DNA from: Mytilus trossulus
Taxonomy: Eukaryota > Mollusca > Bivalvia > Mytilida > Mytilidae
Direction: 5' to 3'
Length of the DNA stretch: 64,000 nucleotides
Assembly (NCBI RefSeq): GCF_036588685.1
Contig: NC_086380.1
Span: forward strand, 66,476,180 to 66,540,179
Shown: positions 47,690 to 59,449 of the stretch, piece by piece
Layout: every line of letters starts with the position of its first letter
How positions within the stretch are numbered: the stretch's first letter is position 1
The notes under the pieces: generated by a model
The model's input: the letters and a program-made list of their open reading frames with translations, nothing else
Databases searched by the model: none
What the model was told of the DNA's origin: nothing
Program-made: the position numbers and the translations under genes

Positions 47690-47800
47690 CTGAAGATGTG
47701 GTATGATTGCAAATGAGACAAGTGTCCCCAAGAGATCAAAATGACACATTCATTAACAACTAGAGGTCACCGTACGGCTGTCAACAATGAGCAAAACGCA
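47690..47800 (+). repeat. Family B fragment
   Basis: GAAGATGTGGTATGATTGCA, AATGAGACAAGTGTCCCCAA and GTACGGCTGTCAACAATGAG. Confidence 0.6.
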
Positions 47801-48809
47801 TACAATTTCTAAATGATTTCCACTGTTTGATCTTATGCTGTGCTGTTACACCACTGTTGCAAGTTAGTTGTTAGATTTAGCATTTACAAAATGTTTAACC
47901 CACAACTTATCTGCAATTGCCTATCTTAAGTGAAATACACACAAAACTTTTGACGTTATTAGCGCCGCCTACATTTCAAAAGACAAGATATATTTTCTGT
48001 TCGTACTGACATATTTGATATGTTGTCTAGGAGGAATGTGTTTTAACAGTGTAAGGCTAATGATACAGATAAAAAATAATCGGAAAAAATTCATTAGCGC
48101 TTAAATTGGTGTCGCATCAGAGCCGGACCTGTCCGCCATTGGTTCGAGGATAGTATTTGAATTATTTTTTATGTGTAATTATTTATGAACTGATGTTTGC
48201 TGTTTCAGCTTTTTAACTTTAGTAATACGTTTTTTTTTATATTCAGAAGTTTTGAATTCAAAGGTATGGAACCGCTATTTCGGAAAGGAAATACAACAAA
48301 AAAGTCCATATTTTAAACAAAACAGTATCTTTTTCAATAGATGATATATTTGAGTAGTTTTGGTATCAAATGAAAGTTTGTTCACTTGATATCACTGTAG
48401 AACCCTTATTAAAAGATGCTTTTGAATATTAAAAAAACTTTATACAATTATGAGGGCACATTTGCGTATCAGATCAGAAGTACATGTTTTTGTACTACTA
48501 AACTTCCAGGAACCAGTTCGCTCTAGTATGCATAGCACAAGTCAGGGTAATATATAGTGATGATGTGAAATGACGACCACTTTATTTGACCGTAGGACAA
48601 ATTAGCCATCTCTGAATTTCTTTGTAGAAACACGTGACGTCCTTACTTTAATTGATATACTGTAAAAGTTTTAATTTTTAAATCTTTGTTGTTTTTGCTT
48701 ATTTATCGATTACGTTTTATTCGCATTTTAAAAAAATGATGCATTTGAAATGCAAAAATAATTTAAAAAAAATCTAAACCGAAACCATAACCACAATTGA
48801 GATCACCCT

Positions 48810-48985
48810 TAGTTTTTGGTGGGGTTCGTGTTGTTTATTCATTAGTTTTCTATGTTGTGTCGTACATGTACTATTGTTTTTCTGTTTGTCCTTTTCATTT
48901 TTAGCCATGGCGTTGTCAGTTTATTTTCGATTTATGAGTTTGACTTCCCCTCTGGTATCCTTCGTCCCTCTTTTACAATAATAAT
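48810..48985 (+). repeat. Family G dispersed repeat
   Basis: TTTTTGGTGGGGTTCGTGTT, then CCATGGCGTTGTCAGTTTAT and TTTCGATTTATGAGTTTGAC. The copy at 63230-63640 is longer; one at 52295-52510 is inverted. Confidence 0.7.
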
Positions 48986-50509
48986 CAGTACAACACATAA
49001 GATCTATCTTTACATTAGAAACAAATCCATATCCACTCAGTCAAATTACAGACAGGCCTATGTTCTAAATTTTATTTTCATGTAATCTTAAATTAATATC
49101 GTTATAAACGTGCAAATTATAGATTAAACCTTTGTTCTGTTTCCAACGATGCTTTGTTTAAAGGATGATTACCATTACCTTACCATTTCTAGCTGTGTTT
49201 GATTAAAAACGTATTGATGACAAAGAATGCAGACTTACAGAATAGCCAAGTTTTTTATATCCCGCAATTCATTTGAAAGGAGTGTTGACATCCGTTCATC
49301 GATAGATAAATCAAAGTTTTCCGACATCTACATTGGTATATTGTTACATAACCATTTCCTTTCAGCATGCTTAAAACGATTTGGATATTTGCTACTCATA
49401 CCATCGTGCGTATTGTCTAAGACATAATTGTTGACAATCGTAGATGTATAGCATAATCACTTTCCAGATTTGTAATACTTTTACTATTTCTATTTACCAA
49501 TACTTTGAATGAGGATCTATCAAATATCTGACATTAATATTTGGCATTTTGAGTTTCGCTGTGCTAAAACTCGATCACTAGATAGTCCAAAAAAAGTAAA
49601 AACAAAACAAAAAGATTTATAGAAATTCTCTTTTCAAATTATAATATCGAAGGTTCAAAAACATCATACAAAAGGAAAACAATATTTCTGACTTAATGAA
49701 GGCATTTCCTTATGTAGACAATGTTATATGAAACTTAGTTAAATAGATAGCTAAACCTCTCCACCAAATGGTTGTCTGATGATATGTCGCCAAAGCTCAC
49801 TAAAGATGATTACCGAATTTTGATATTTTTAATAAATGTATCAAGTAGTCATAACAAATTACATTCAACAAAGGGTTCTTAAGACTTGTAACTATACTTA
49901 GTAGTCCGTCGAAGATTCATACATTTATTGTAAAATGTATCCCTCCCATAATCGTAATTTATAAGATTGTCATCATAGGTAATCATTCCACATATCCGAT
50001 AGTACAGAGTAAGACAAGTTATACTTACAAATCTGTAAAGATAAAAATGAATTAAACAAAGGTGTTTTAGCAGGTGTTATACGACGGACATAACTAGTGT
50101 AGCAATATCTACTAACAAATCCGACACACTTCGGGTCATTCAGAGGATGTTTGTCCTGGTCTTGTGGTAACTCTCAAAAATCTTTCAAAAGGCAAAATAA
50201 AGTACGAGGTTAAAGAGCATAAAGACCCCAAACTCTTAAAGGTTCACAAACACACTACGATAATCTATTACTATGGGGTCGAAAATCTGAAACGTCGAGC
50301 AGTTAAGTTTATTCATATGCGGATAAACTACGCCCATATTTTTTTTTGAATTATCGAATATTTGGTGGTAACAGGACTAGTAAGAGTGTTTTCAATAAAC
50401 AAATCATGATATATGAAACTGGACCGTCAACTTGCACACATTTCAAACAGAGCTAGACTGACTATATAATTTTGACATTGTCGCAAAGCTTGACGTTTGG
50501 TCAGTCATA

Positions 50510-50720
50510 AAATCAGGTTCAACCCACCATTTGTTTCTTGAAATGTCCTGTTCTAAATTAGGCATATGTCAGTTGCTATCAAATAGTTTGTTTTTGATGC
50601 ACTTAGTGTCTCTATTTTTATTTTGGTTTAGTTCCCTCTATTTGAGTTTTAAAGCCGGATTTGTTTTCTCTCAAGCGATTTATGACTGTTGAACACTGGT
50701 ATACTACTGTTGCCTTTATG
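50510..50720 (+). repeat. Family E dispersed repeat
   Basis: AGGTTCAACCCACCATTTGT, GTTGCTATCAAATAGTTTGT and GGTATACTACTGTTGCCTTT in family order, with diverged middle. Confidence 0.65.
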
Positions 50721-51359
50721 TATGTTGTGTCGCCTTATATGAATGTATAGCCAGTCATGCAAATATCTTTTATCAAATCAATGGAGGAATATACGTCATG
50801 GCATCACAACAGGAAAAAGGAAACACTCGGTTTAATTTACACATCAAACAATTATAACGTGATTTACAGATCTGAGACCGCGTAAATATGCAGCATGTAA
50901 GATAATACACATGCACATTGTATTTACCCGCGAATTTGTAGCACGATTATGTAAACATAATGATTTGTAATGTTTATCTTATTCTTAAGAAGTTGCTTGC
51001 CCTTTTTCTATCATCGTTTGTAGAACAAAATACTTTTATCTTTAGTGACTTCGTTTTATAGACGCGTGAGTATTTTATGTCTTTTGTGGTTTAGGATTTT
51101 AATATTGCTGATTGATTTTAAATTCTTCAAAGAAGTTATAGAAAAAAAAAAGAACACCGGGGATTTCAAAAAATTCATATCCATTTAATTTCTTTATTTA
51201 TAGTAAATTTGTGAACATAAATTCTTTGATCTTCGCTTTTAATGTTCAAATCAATTCTACAAACAAACAAAAACTTTATTTATCAACAGAGAACAGAATT
51301 TACGTTATGTGTTTAAACGTCAGCACATCCGTACGTCATTTGCAACTGCACATGATAAA

Positions 51360-52870
51360 ACTTATTGCTTCCCTAGACAAACAAATTTCTCAATATTAGA
51401 TATAAAAATGAAATATAGACAATCTAAAGTTGATAATCTATTTATGTTCAAGTTTTTGAAAGTGTTGAGAAACGAATAAGAATAGCAAAGATAACAATAT
51501 AAGTTTAACCGGAGTAAAAGAAATCATAAACCCTTTGTCCAATGTAAGTCAGATATATATTGCTGAAACTTGAACCTTGAACCTAGATATTAAAGATCAC
51601 ACGGAATACGGGTCAATACTAAAAACATTCTTAGTTTAAACTTATTTTAATTGCTGAATTAAATCAAAATGGATTAGAAACAAGTAAATCACAATTTATA
51701 AAATTACAATTATAATAGTATAATATAATGGACATGCATATAACATGTATAACGCACCCAGTTTCTAGAATAAAATACTAGTAATCATATGTATAAAGAA
51801 GAGATTGGGGAAAAAAGAAAGTTTGAAAAGTCATATAATTATGTGACGATGACGTGTATGTTGATGATGATGAGTGATCGTAGAGATATGGAGATTGTAT
51901 ATCTTAGACCTCGAGAATACATTACTTTTTTAATATATTAAATCAGTTCAATTAATTAATAAAGAAAAGTATGATCATAGCAGAACTCGATTTATCGGCG
52001 ATTTTGTTACTTTTTATGTATACGTATTTCCTGTTATAAATAGGCGAACAGATCTCAATTGTCATTTGTCATTTTCTATGCTTATAAATGGCCTCTTTAA
52101 ATGTATAAAGTCTGGAATATGCATTTCATATTTGCCACTGGAAATATAGCAAGCATTAATCAACCAATTATCATATATTTTTATCAAGTATAATGAGTGG
52201 TAGTAATTTCCAAAACCTTGATATGTAGCTATTAAATGCATAGTATACCTACACAAACTTTTGCAGTTTATATTACATATTATTGCAAAACATCTAGTAC
52301 TCCCGATAAAAAGAGGCACATTCAAACACATAGATCGAAAATAAACTGACAACGCCGTGGCTAAAATAGAAAAATAAAACAGACAAATAGTAGTACAAGA
52401 CACAAGACACAACATAGATGAATAAAGAGTGTGCAACACGAACACCACCAACAACTGGTCGTAATCTCAGGTGCTCCGAAAGGGTAAGCATATCCTGCTC
52501 CAGATGTTTATAACATACCCACATAAAGCTATGCAGAATGAAATATTATGGCAAAAAAGTATTCAGGACAAAATCTGAGTTGTAGGAACATTGAAATATA
52601 AGGCATGTTTAATACAATAGTACTCATAGCAATAATTATTGATTGTTCTATTTGCATTTTCTCTTTAATTTTTTCATAAAAGTGAGCTCGACAATCTCGG
52701 TTTTAAACACCATTACTGGTTGCTGCTTAATTGCATAATTTGAATGATTAAATGTTCAATTATACATTATAATGATGCGATAAAAAATTGAAACAATGCA
52801 TTATAAATTTGAGGCGACTGAAGCGCTTTTCTCGAATAATAATCATCAAAATGCTTTTTCTAGTGTGACT
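51360..52870 (+). repeat. Duplicated segment, copy upstream of the lectin gene
   Basis: Shares with 60615-61560 the ordered blocks GACAAACAAATTT, ATCATAAACCCTTTG, TTGAACCTAGATATTAAAGA, GGGTCAATACTAAAAACATT, GATCGTAGAGA, ATAGGCGAAC, ATATTTGCCACTGGA and ATTACTGGTTGCTGCTTAAT. This copy has a TATAAATAGGCG at about 52034, a plausible TATA box, and an inverted family G insertion at 52295-52510. Confidence 0.75.
52295..52510 (-). repeat. Family G dispersed repeat, inverted
   Basis: Reads AAACACATAGATCGAAAATA, AACTGACAACGCCGTGGCTA and AGGTGCTCCGAAAGGGTAAG, the reverse complement of the family G order. Confidence 0.7.
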
Positions 52871-53392
52871 GGGAATAGTTATTTTGATCAATGAAATACT
52901 GATTAGTCATTACTAATATGTTTGTCTAAACCAAATTTTAAAAAAAAAATCTTCTTGTTAACGAAATGAAATTAAAGCGATAGGGCAAGATGCAGTAGAC
53001 CCTTTTTATTGGTTTTGTTCACGCATCATTGTTAACTTCATGGAATTTGATACGACTGTCATACAATGAGAGGTAACGCAAGCTTTAAATCCAGAAAAAG
53101 AAAATGAATAAACCAAGTCAGGAAAATGACAGTTGATATCCATTCGTTTGATGTGTTTGAGCTTTTGCTTTTGCCATTTGATTATGAAATTTCCGTTGCG
53201 AATTTTCCTCGGAGCTCAGTATTATTGTGATTTTACTCTTTTTTTTACAATATAACACCGGTATCATGGTCATGCGGGTCTTTCAAAACTTTGTTTTGAA
53301 TTTCCAAGCATAAATAATAAATATAAATAATTGATCAGGAACACGAAAAAAAAATATATCAAGAAATATTTATTACGGGTTGATATTTTTGT

Positions 53393-53982
53393 CAGCAAAG
53401 GAGTACGTTCAGTAAGACCCCTTTTTGGCCCCAAAATATAGCAGTTTTACAAAATCGTGAAAATGTAATCTTTTAGCTATTTCCTGGAAAGAAGAATGCT
53501 TCTGATACATGAATATGGGTTGTTTCGGCAATAAAATGCACATATATCGGGTACTAGCATCATTAAGTGATGCAAAATTACTGAAATCTTCACAATTTAG
53601 CATTTAAGTTAAATTTCAGACGGTTTCCGTCTTAAATTAAAGTGGCCGCATTCGTGTTCATTAATAGCATTGAAATGGAAGTTGTATTTCATGATAATAC
53701 ATAACATATATTTAGGTTTAGGATGAACACGGATGCGGCCATATTCAGTTTTGTCAAAAACCATCTGAAAATAGACGTTGTTTTGGCATATTTGATAGAT
53801 TTTTCATATTTAAGCTTGAATCGGAGCGTTTTTGATTACTACATCAATTAAATCTATCATACACACTAATTGAATCAATTGCAATAGACACTTAAGTGTT
53901 TAAAAAGTGTCAAAATCTTTCGTAAGATGAACCTAAAATTTGAGGCCAAAATCGGCCCTTACCAGACCTACTCCTTTACTGC
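53393..53982. mobile_element. Foldback (palindromic) element just upstream of the lectin gene
   Basis: Left end CAGCAAAGGAGTACGTTCAG and right end CCAGACCTACTCCTTTACTG are inverted copies, and the mirroring continues inward: TTTTGGCCCCAAAAT with TTTGAGGCCAAAATC, CAGACGGTTT with AACCATCTG, and GGCCGCATTCGTGTTCAT with ATGAACACGGATGCGGCC. The element is thus largely one long imperfect hairpin. It ends 130 bp before the lectin ATG. No clear target duplication. Confidence 0.75.
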
Positions 53983-54112
53983 ATAAAGAGACAGTGTTAA
54001 AAAGTCAAAACTAAGTTTGAGTGTCGGATGTCCGCCGGAAAAACATACTTCGTGTAAATTTACAGTGTCACAAGCATCGGCTGGTTGTTATTCAACTGAC
54101 GAATTATTCTAT

Positions 54113-57100
54113 ATGGCAATTTTAGGAGCTTTGTTGCTTGTAATTTTTATTACTTTGAATACTATTGATATCGGTTTAAGCGTGAATTGGCATTCATTTG
54201 GAAGTAAAAAGTATATGTTTATTGAACACAAGTTAAATTGGTTTGATGCGCAGACTGTGTGTCAGACAATGGGAGGTAGATTGGCACATGTTATGAGTGC
54301 AAATGAAAACAGTTTCTTAATCTCTATTACAAACAGTAAGTAAGTTTTCTAGATAACGTACATACGTTACAATATAAAAGTTTGAAAAAAGATGTAGCTA
54401 TATTCTTTTACAACATAAATCGAATTTTCTACTGTAACAATACGTTATACATGTTATTTCCATAACGTTTATGCATACATGTACTTTTCAATGAGTTGAT
54501 ATTCGAAATAAAAAATTCATACAGGCTGTAGCCGATTAAAAATGTGTTTCACTCGATCCTATAAAAAATAAGATGTGGTATGATTACCAACAAGGTCTAT
54601 GAAGCATGTGGTAACAGTTAGCATGCCATTTTCAATTCCTTTTGATTAATGCAAGTTACGTACCATTTGTATATAACTAGGTTTTTCAACTTTTCTGAGA
54701 AAAATATATTGGTGTTTTTTTGTCATGCTATGTGTATAATTTTGTGTTTTGGTATAAAATATCATACAGTCTATAAGATTTTGAAACTGACCCTGTTTAA
54801 CCGAACACTTTTCTGTGTAAGAGTTTTCTCCCCGAACACTGTTTTCTTGTTATAAGACCTGATTCGCTACTGTAAAAAAGCAACAAATTTATTTTTCCAA
54901 AATATCTATTATATCGAAAGGAAGTTACTTTTTTTTTTACCGCAGCTATCCAGAGACTCCATATGAGAGTTATTTCCCCTTCTGTATTTAAAAAATCAGT
55001 GAAATATAATGATTAAATGCATGGGCTGTTTTCTGTATGACAGTCTAAATTTTCATATCCAAACCTAGCATTTGTCCGGCATTATTGTATAGTATTTCCC
55101 CCAAATTTTACGAAAAAGGAGGCCAAAGACACCCATTCTTTATTTCATCATGTGGTAAATTCATCATGTTAATTGCAATGGTTTCAGGAAAGGTATCATT
55201 CAAAGGCATTAAATTTCTAGTTTGACAAAATTTTGGGGGAATAAGTGACATTTTAACCCCCTTTTTCAAAATTTTATGGTAAATAAATGCAGAAATTTGC
55301 CATGGATACACACAAAAGGACTTAAATTTCAGCATATTGAAGTTTGAAAATCAAATCTATGGAATATACCGACGACATACATATGCACATGTATGACACA
55401 AACAGTTTGCTTAATGTACAAGAAAACCAGGAATAGCAGATGATTAAACATTTAGTGGTTCAATTTCAATTTCATTTTCTAACTGTGGAGTGCTATTTTA
55501 GGCGGTATAGGCGACAACTGTACGTCATTCTGTTTTTGTGGTTAGGTACTGTTGAAATGATACAAGTTTATTTGTACACGAAAAAAACGACGAAATGGGT
55601 TTTTGCTTTTTGTTACACAAATTGGGGCAAATTATCTTTGTATAGGTACGCTTTTAATATCTTCCTTATAAATATTCCAATTATTTCTCTGCTAGAAACA
55701 ACTGCATGGATCGGAGGTGCAGATATTCACCAAGAAGGTGACTGGAGATGGTACAGTCCTTTAACAGAAATGGATTTCACATACTGGCGAAGCAACCAAC
55801 CCAACCAGGGAAGTAGTGCTAATTGTATGTGTTACTACAAATTTTCAACAGTTTTCAAGTGGGCAGATGAACCATGTACCAATGCCTATTATTTTGTGTG
55901 CGAAAAGTAAGTCATTCGAATATGCTGAATCTTTTTTTCAAATGCAAACAGGAAAATGATGTGGTACTTTTCTACATTATTATATGATATAAAAAATAAA
56001 TAACACTTTATAATGGCACATGCGTAGCGCTTGCTTTGTTAAGAGCTCTCAATCCATATATCAATGACAATGGTTAAGTACTTGAATAAGTATATATATA
56101 TATATAAGACTCAGATCGACTTCCGGTCTCTACTTGACGTCCGTTGCTGAAATCGACGTCCACATATGACGTCACAATAAGTTATTTTTTCACATTGACA
56201 GCAAATTGTATGACTATCTAATCGACGTCAATTTCTTTTGCTTCTCTAATCGACGTCCAATTTTTAGCTTTTCTAATCAACGTCCGTTTTGGACACAGAA
56301 TACAAAATTAACAAGAGCCGACCGCAGCTGAAACTTTTCGACCTTCATTCATTTTATGTACATGTGTGACAAATAGGATATATTTAAAAAAAAAAAAAGA
56401 TTTTAAAAAGATTTATTACATACTAGACTAAATATGTAAATATGTTGTGATATAAAGTTTTAAATTTAAGAGACTACATAAAAATAAGGAGATGTGGTAT
56501 GACATATATAATGTAAACAATTCAAATTATAAAGTAATCGGTGTTTTTCATAAAAAAAATAAAAAATCCGACAAAACAAATATGACAGACATTAACCATC
56601 TAAAACCACTGCACGACAGGCCAATGGAATAAAGCATATGTCGGGGCTAAACATGTGAGCACTTAAACTATAACAGTTGTGCACAACATAAAACATAATG
56701 ACAATTGCTTGCGTATATGTTTCAGTCCAGGTGTAAAACTCAGAAATTTGTTGAAAAATATCTCACATATTCCGAAGTATAATACTATGCATGTGGAAAT
56801 AATTGGCTGTACTTCTTTATTTTGGCTATTGTTGAAAATTGAATAATGCCCTCAAGATGTCGTTTGGTTTTTTTTTGCCGTTAGGTTGTTTTCTACTTGA
56901 CACACCCTCACCAGCATGTCATTTGTCTATATGGAAAGTATGTATAATGTTTAAACCCTACAAAACATGTATATGTGTAAATAATTAAATTCAGTAATTT
57001 ATTATATATTGATATTGAACACCGATTAAGGACGACTTAAATCGATCGGACGTAGTTTTGGCAATACATGACTTCATATTGGACGTCAATTAGAGTTTCA

Positions 57101-59449
57101 AAATATTGGACGTCGATTTGAGAATGTGACGTCAGATTTGGACGTCAATTTCAGAAACGGACGTCGATTTGAGGAACGGACGTCTATTTGATGAACGGAC
57201 GTCGATTTGAGGCCGAGGCGTTGATCTGAGTCTAACATATATATATGAGTCTAGATTGAAAACAACGTTCAAACCTATCATTCGGTTGGATAAGAAAAAA
57301 CGCAATATTTATGCGTGTGCATGCAAAACTTTTGAGTTAGAGTGGTCTAAAATATATATATATATATATATTTAAATGCAAATATTATTACAAACGGAAA
57401 TGTATTTTTACCTCCTTAAAATTATGCTTAAACATAGCAACCAGATATAATGCTGAATATTTTGCGTGAAATAAGTTAAGTAGCAATACACAGTTAGAAG
57501 TTTAGTTTCCCATTTTGGCCCCTGTGGATTTTTCAAATAGGATAGTTATTGTGTAATAAAATTAATTTTTAGACAGCTGAGTGCTAATTTAGCCTTCAAA
57601 GATGGTTTATAAGAGCATCAAAAATTTGTATGGGCTGTTTTCTGTTTGACAATCCATATTTTTATAGCTAGACCGGCAATCGCTCCAGAAATTAATGTAA
57701 TGTTTACTAAAAAACATTTTTTCTACACGAAGTTTTTGACACAATTTTACCAAAAAATGAAAGACATTTATTTTTATTCAATTTGCTGAATGATATATGT
57801 ACACAGTTTCAGAAAAGGTATTACTTCAAGCGATTGAAATTCGACTTATAGTAAAATTTTAGAGAAATATTTGACATCTTTTCCCCCTTTTTGCAACATT
57901 TTATGACAAATAAATGCAGATTGTTGCCATGGATACACCCCAAAAGTAATCATATTTACCATTTTATATACTGGATATAAAATCTATGGAAGCGTCTGAT
58001 TACATACATATGCCCATATATGACACAAACAGTAAGCTTGATATTGCAAGAAAGCAATAAAAAGTAGATGGTAAAATTTATAAACGCAAATTTTAATATT
58101 TTTTTCTAACTGTTTATTGCTACCTTAGGGTTTTAGGTGTCAAACCACCAATTACTCCCTCAAATTTAGAACGTATGTGAAAGTAGGCTTACTTGGACAA
58201 AAAATGGTGCATTTGATGTCATTGTTCACCTAAACTAACCAAGAATTTTTCAGAAATGAAACTTTTGTTGTAAGAGAAATATATCAAGACCATTTTGAGC
58301 CAAATTGTATCTGTCTAGGAGTTTGCATTTAAAATTGAGGATTAATACACTCCATGGTATACTAATTTAAGATTTTCAGAAAACTTTTTTTAGTTGTACC
58401 TATTTTCGGAAGCTCTCTTCTTTCTAATATGATTTAGAATGTATATTGAAAATTGGCATGCAGAAAGGTGACACCTGTACAATTCAGGATATACCTAGTT
58501 TCTTTGAAGTTAAACAATTTGGAAATTAGTATGGCGTTCGTTATCACTGAACTAGTATATATTTGTTTAGGGGCCAGCAGAAGGACGCCTCCGGGTGCGG
58601 TAATTTCTCGCTACATTGAAGACCTGTTGGTGACCTTCTGCTGTTGTTTTTTTATTTGGTCGGGTTGTTGTCTCTTTGACACATTCCCCATTTCCATTCT
58701 CAATTTCAAACTTAAGGTAAAATATTTAGAAAGCTGTGAAAATTGCAAAGTTTGGTTGAACAGATAGGAACTTTAAATTGGTGGTATGACACCTTTTAGA
58801 TTATGAAATAATTAAAAAAGTTGATTTTATTTTGGAGCTTTTCAAAAATCTTCTACAAAACTCGTGAGTGTTTTTTTTTTCTAGAATACTCATAAAGTAT
58901 TTACGTAAGAAATGCTTTTAATCATAATTATGTCTGAAGTGTTAAATATTTATACATATGTAACTATAAACGTTTTATCGTATATTTCAGTAATAAAAAT
59001 CAATTTAGTTTTGTGTTACTCATTTTAAGCTTTAGGTTGAGTCCTCTACTGTTACGGTATATTAGAAATGATATGTTCTTATTGTATAAATGTCATTTTG
59101 TTGGGCATAAGCCAAGGTCTTTTTATCAGAAAAGATAAGTACTCTTCAAACGTTTTCCGAATTTTAAGGAGAACATCCGCTTCACTTATATAATTGATAT
59201 AAGTGCAACTAAACATTTTATTTGATCTGAAACACTTTTATTTGACGAAAAAAGTATTTTTGTTTTCGTACTTTAAATATGAACTGATTATCGTACTTGA
59301 TTTCAATAATGATACTGGTAAAATATTGCAGGGTAAAAGAAGACCAAGGGCACGACAATAGATTTTCAACAAGTGGAGACAACTGCATGAAAATTTGCTT
59401 ACAGAATAGCAAAGAGGAAGCTCGAAACTGCATGAACATTTGCCTTTGA
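54113..59449 (+). CDS. Secreted C-type lectin domain protein
   Basis: Exon 1 is 54113-54335 and exon 2 is 55696-55906, joined phase 1 (GTAAGT...TGCTAG). A probable exon 3, 59332-59449, joins in phase and ends in TGA followed directly by AATAAA. The total is 183 aa. ATG 54113 is chosen because it opens a signal peptide (MAILGALLLVIFITLNTIDI); the frame extends upstream but without ATG. A single short CTLD follows: C50, WIGG (79-82), WRWYSPLTEMDFTYW, QPN (109-111), C118/C120, WAD (130-132), C135 and C143 in the closing FVCEK. C-type lectins bind glycans, usually with Ca2+; here the sugar motif is QPN rather than EPN or QPD, and WND is WAD, so specificity cannot be predicted. A secreted pattern-recognition role is an inference from bivalve lectins. 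The tail from exon 3 carries NCMKIC and NCMNIC. If exon 2 is not spliced, TAA at 55908 ends a 145-aa form. Confidence 0.8.
54795..54985 (+). repeat. Family C fragment in lectin intron 1
   Basis: GTAAGAGTTTTCTCCCCGAA, CACTGTTTTCTTG and GAGACTCCATATGAGAGTTA match the interior of family C in the same order. Confidence 0.65.
55018..55520 (+). repeat. Diverged intronic repeat pair, copy 1
   Basis: ATGGGCTGTTTTCTGTATGA, AATAAATGCAGAAATTTGCC, ATGGATACACAC and TATGACACAAACAG reappear in the same order at 57628-58140 in lectin intron 2. Confidence 0.65.
56107..57234. mobile_element. TIR element with opposed GACGTC site arrays
   Basis: Left end AGACTCAGATCGAC and right end GTTGATCTGAGTCT are inverted repeats, and (TA)n runs adjoin both ends, consistent with TA target preference. 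Within about 180 bp of the left end are six sites of the form TCGACGTCC/A or relatives (about 56138-56285). Within 200 bp of the right end are about eight in the opposite orientation, GGACGTCGATTT or relatives (about 57048-57210). The centre is AT-rich and non-coding. It lies in lectin intron 2. Confidence 0.75.
57355..57371. repeat. (TA)n microsatellite
   Basis: Short pure TA run in lectin intron 2, separate from the TA runs at the ends of the GACGTC element. Confidence 0.85.
57628..58140 (+). repeat. Diverged intronic repeat pair, copy 2
   Basis: Shares ATGGGCTGTTTTCTGTTTGA, AATAAATGCAGATTGTTGCC and ATATGACACAAACAGTAAGC with copy 1 at 55018, in the other intron of the same gene. Confidence 0.65.
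58136..58793. mobile_element. TIR element with nested family A copy
   Basis: GGTGTCAAACCACCAATT at 58136 and AATTGGTGGTATGACACC ending at 58793 are inverted with one mismatch. A family A copy (GGGGCCAGCAGAAGGACGCC to CCATTTCCATTCTCAATTTC) occupies about 58568-58710. Confidence 0.7.

Larger units (their letters stand above)
47401..54112. other. Intergenic region between the channel array and the lectin gene
   Basis: No exon was recognised. Repeats of families B, E and G, a duplicated segment and a foldback element are listed separately. About 48000-48800 and 49100-50500 show nothing I can name. Confidence 0.5.

Noticed and set aside
54017-54112. Lectin start upstream of 54113
   Set aside because: The frame is open upstream but has no ATG; starting at 54113 gives a clean signal peptide, and the upstream part reaches the foldback element.
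55440-55695. Coding extension before lectin exon 2
   Set aside because: The frame is open by chance through intron sequence; the acceptor at 55695/55696 joins exon 1 in phase and the upstream peptide is not CTLD-like.
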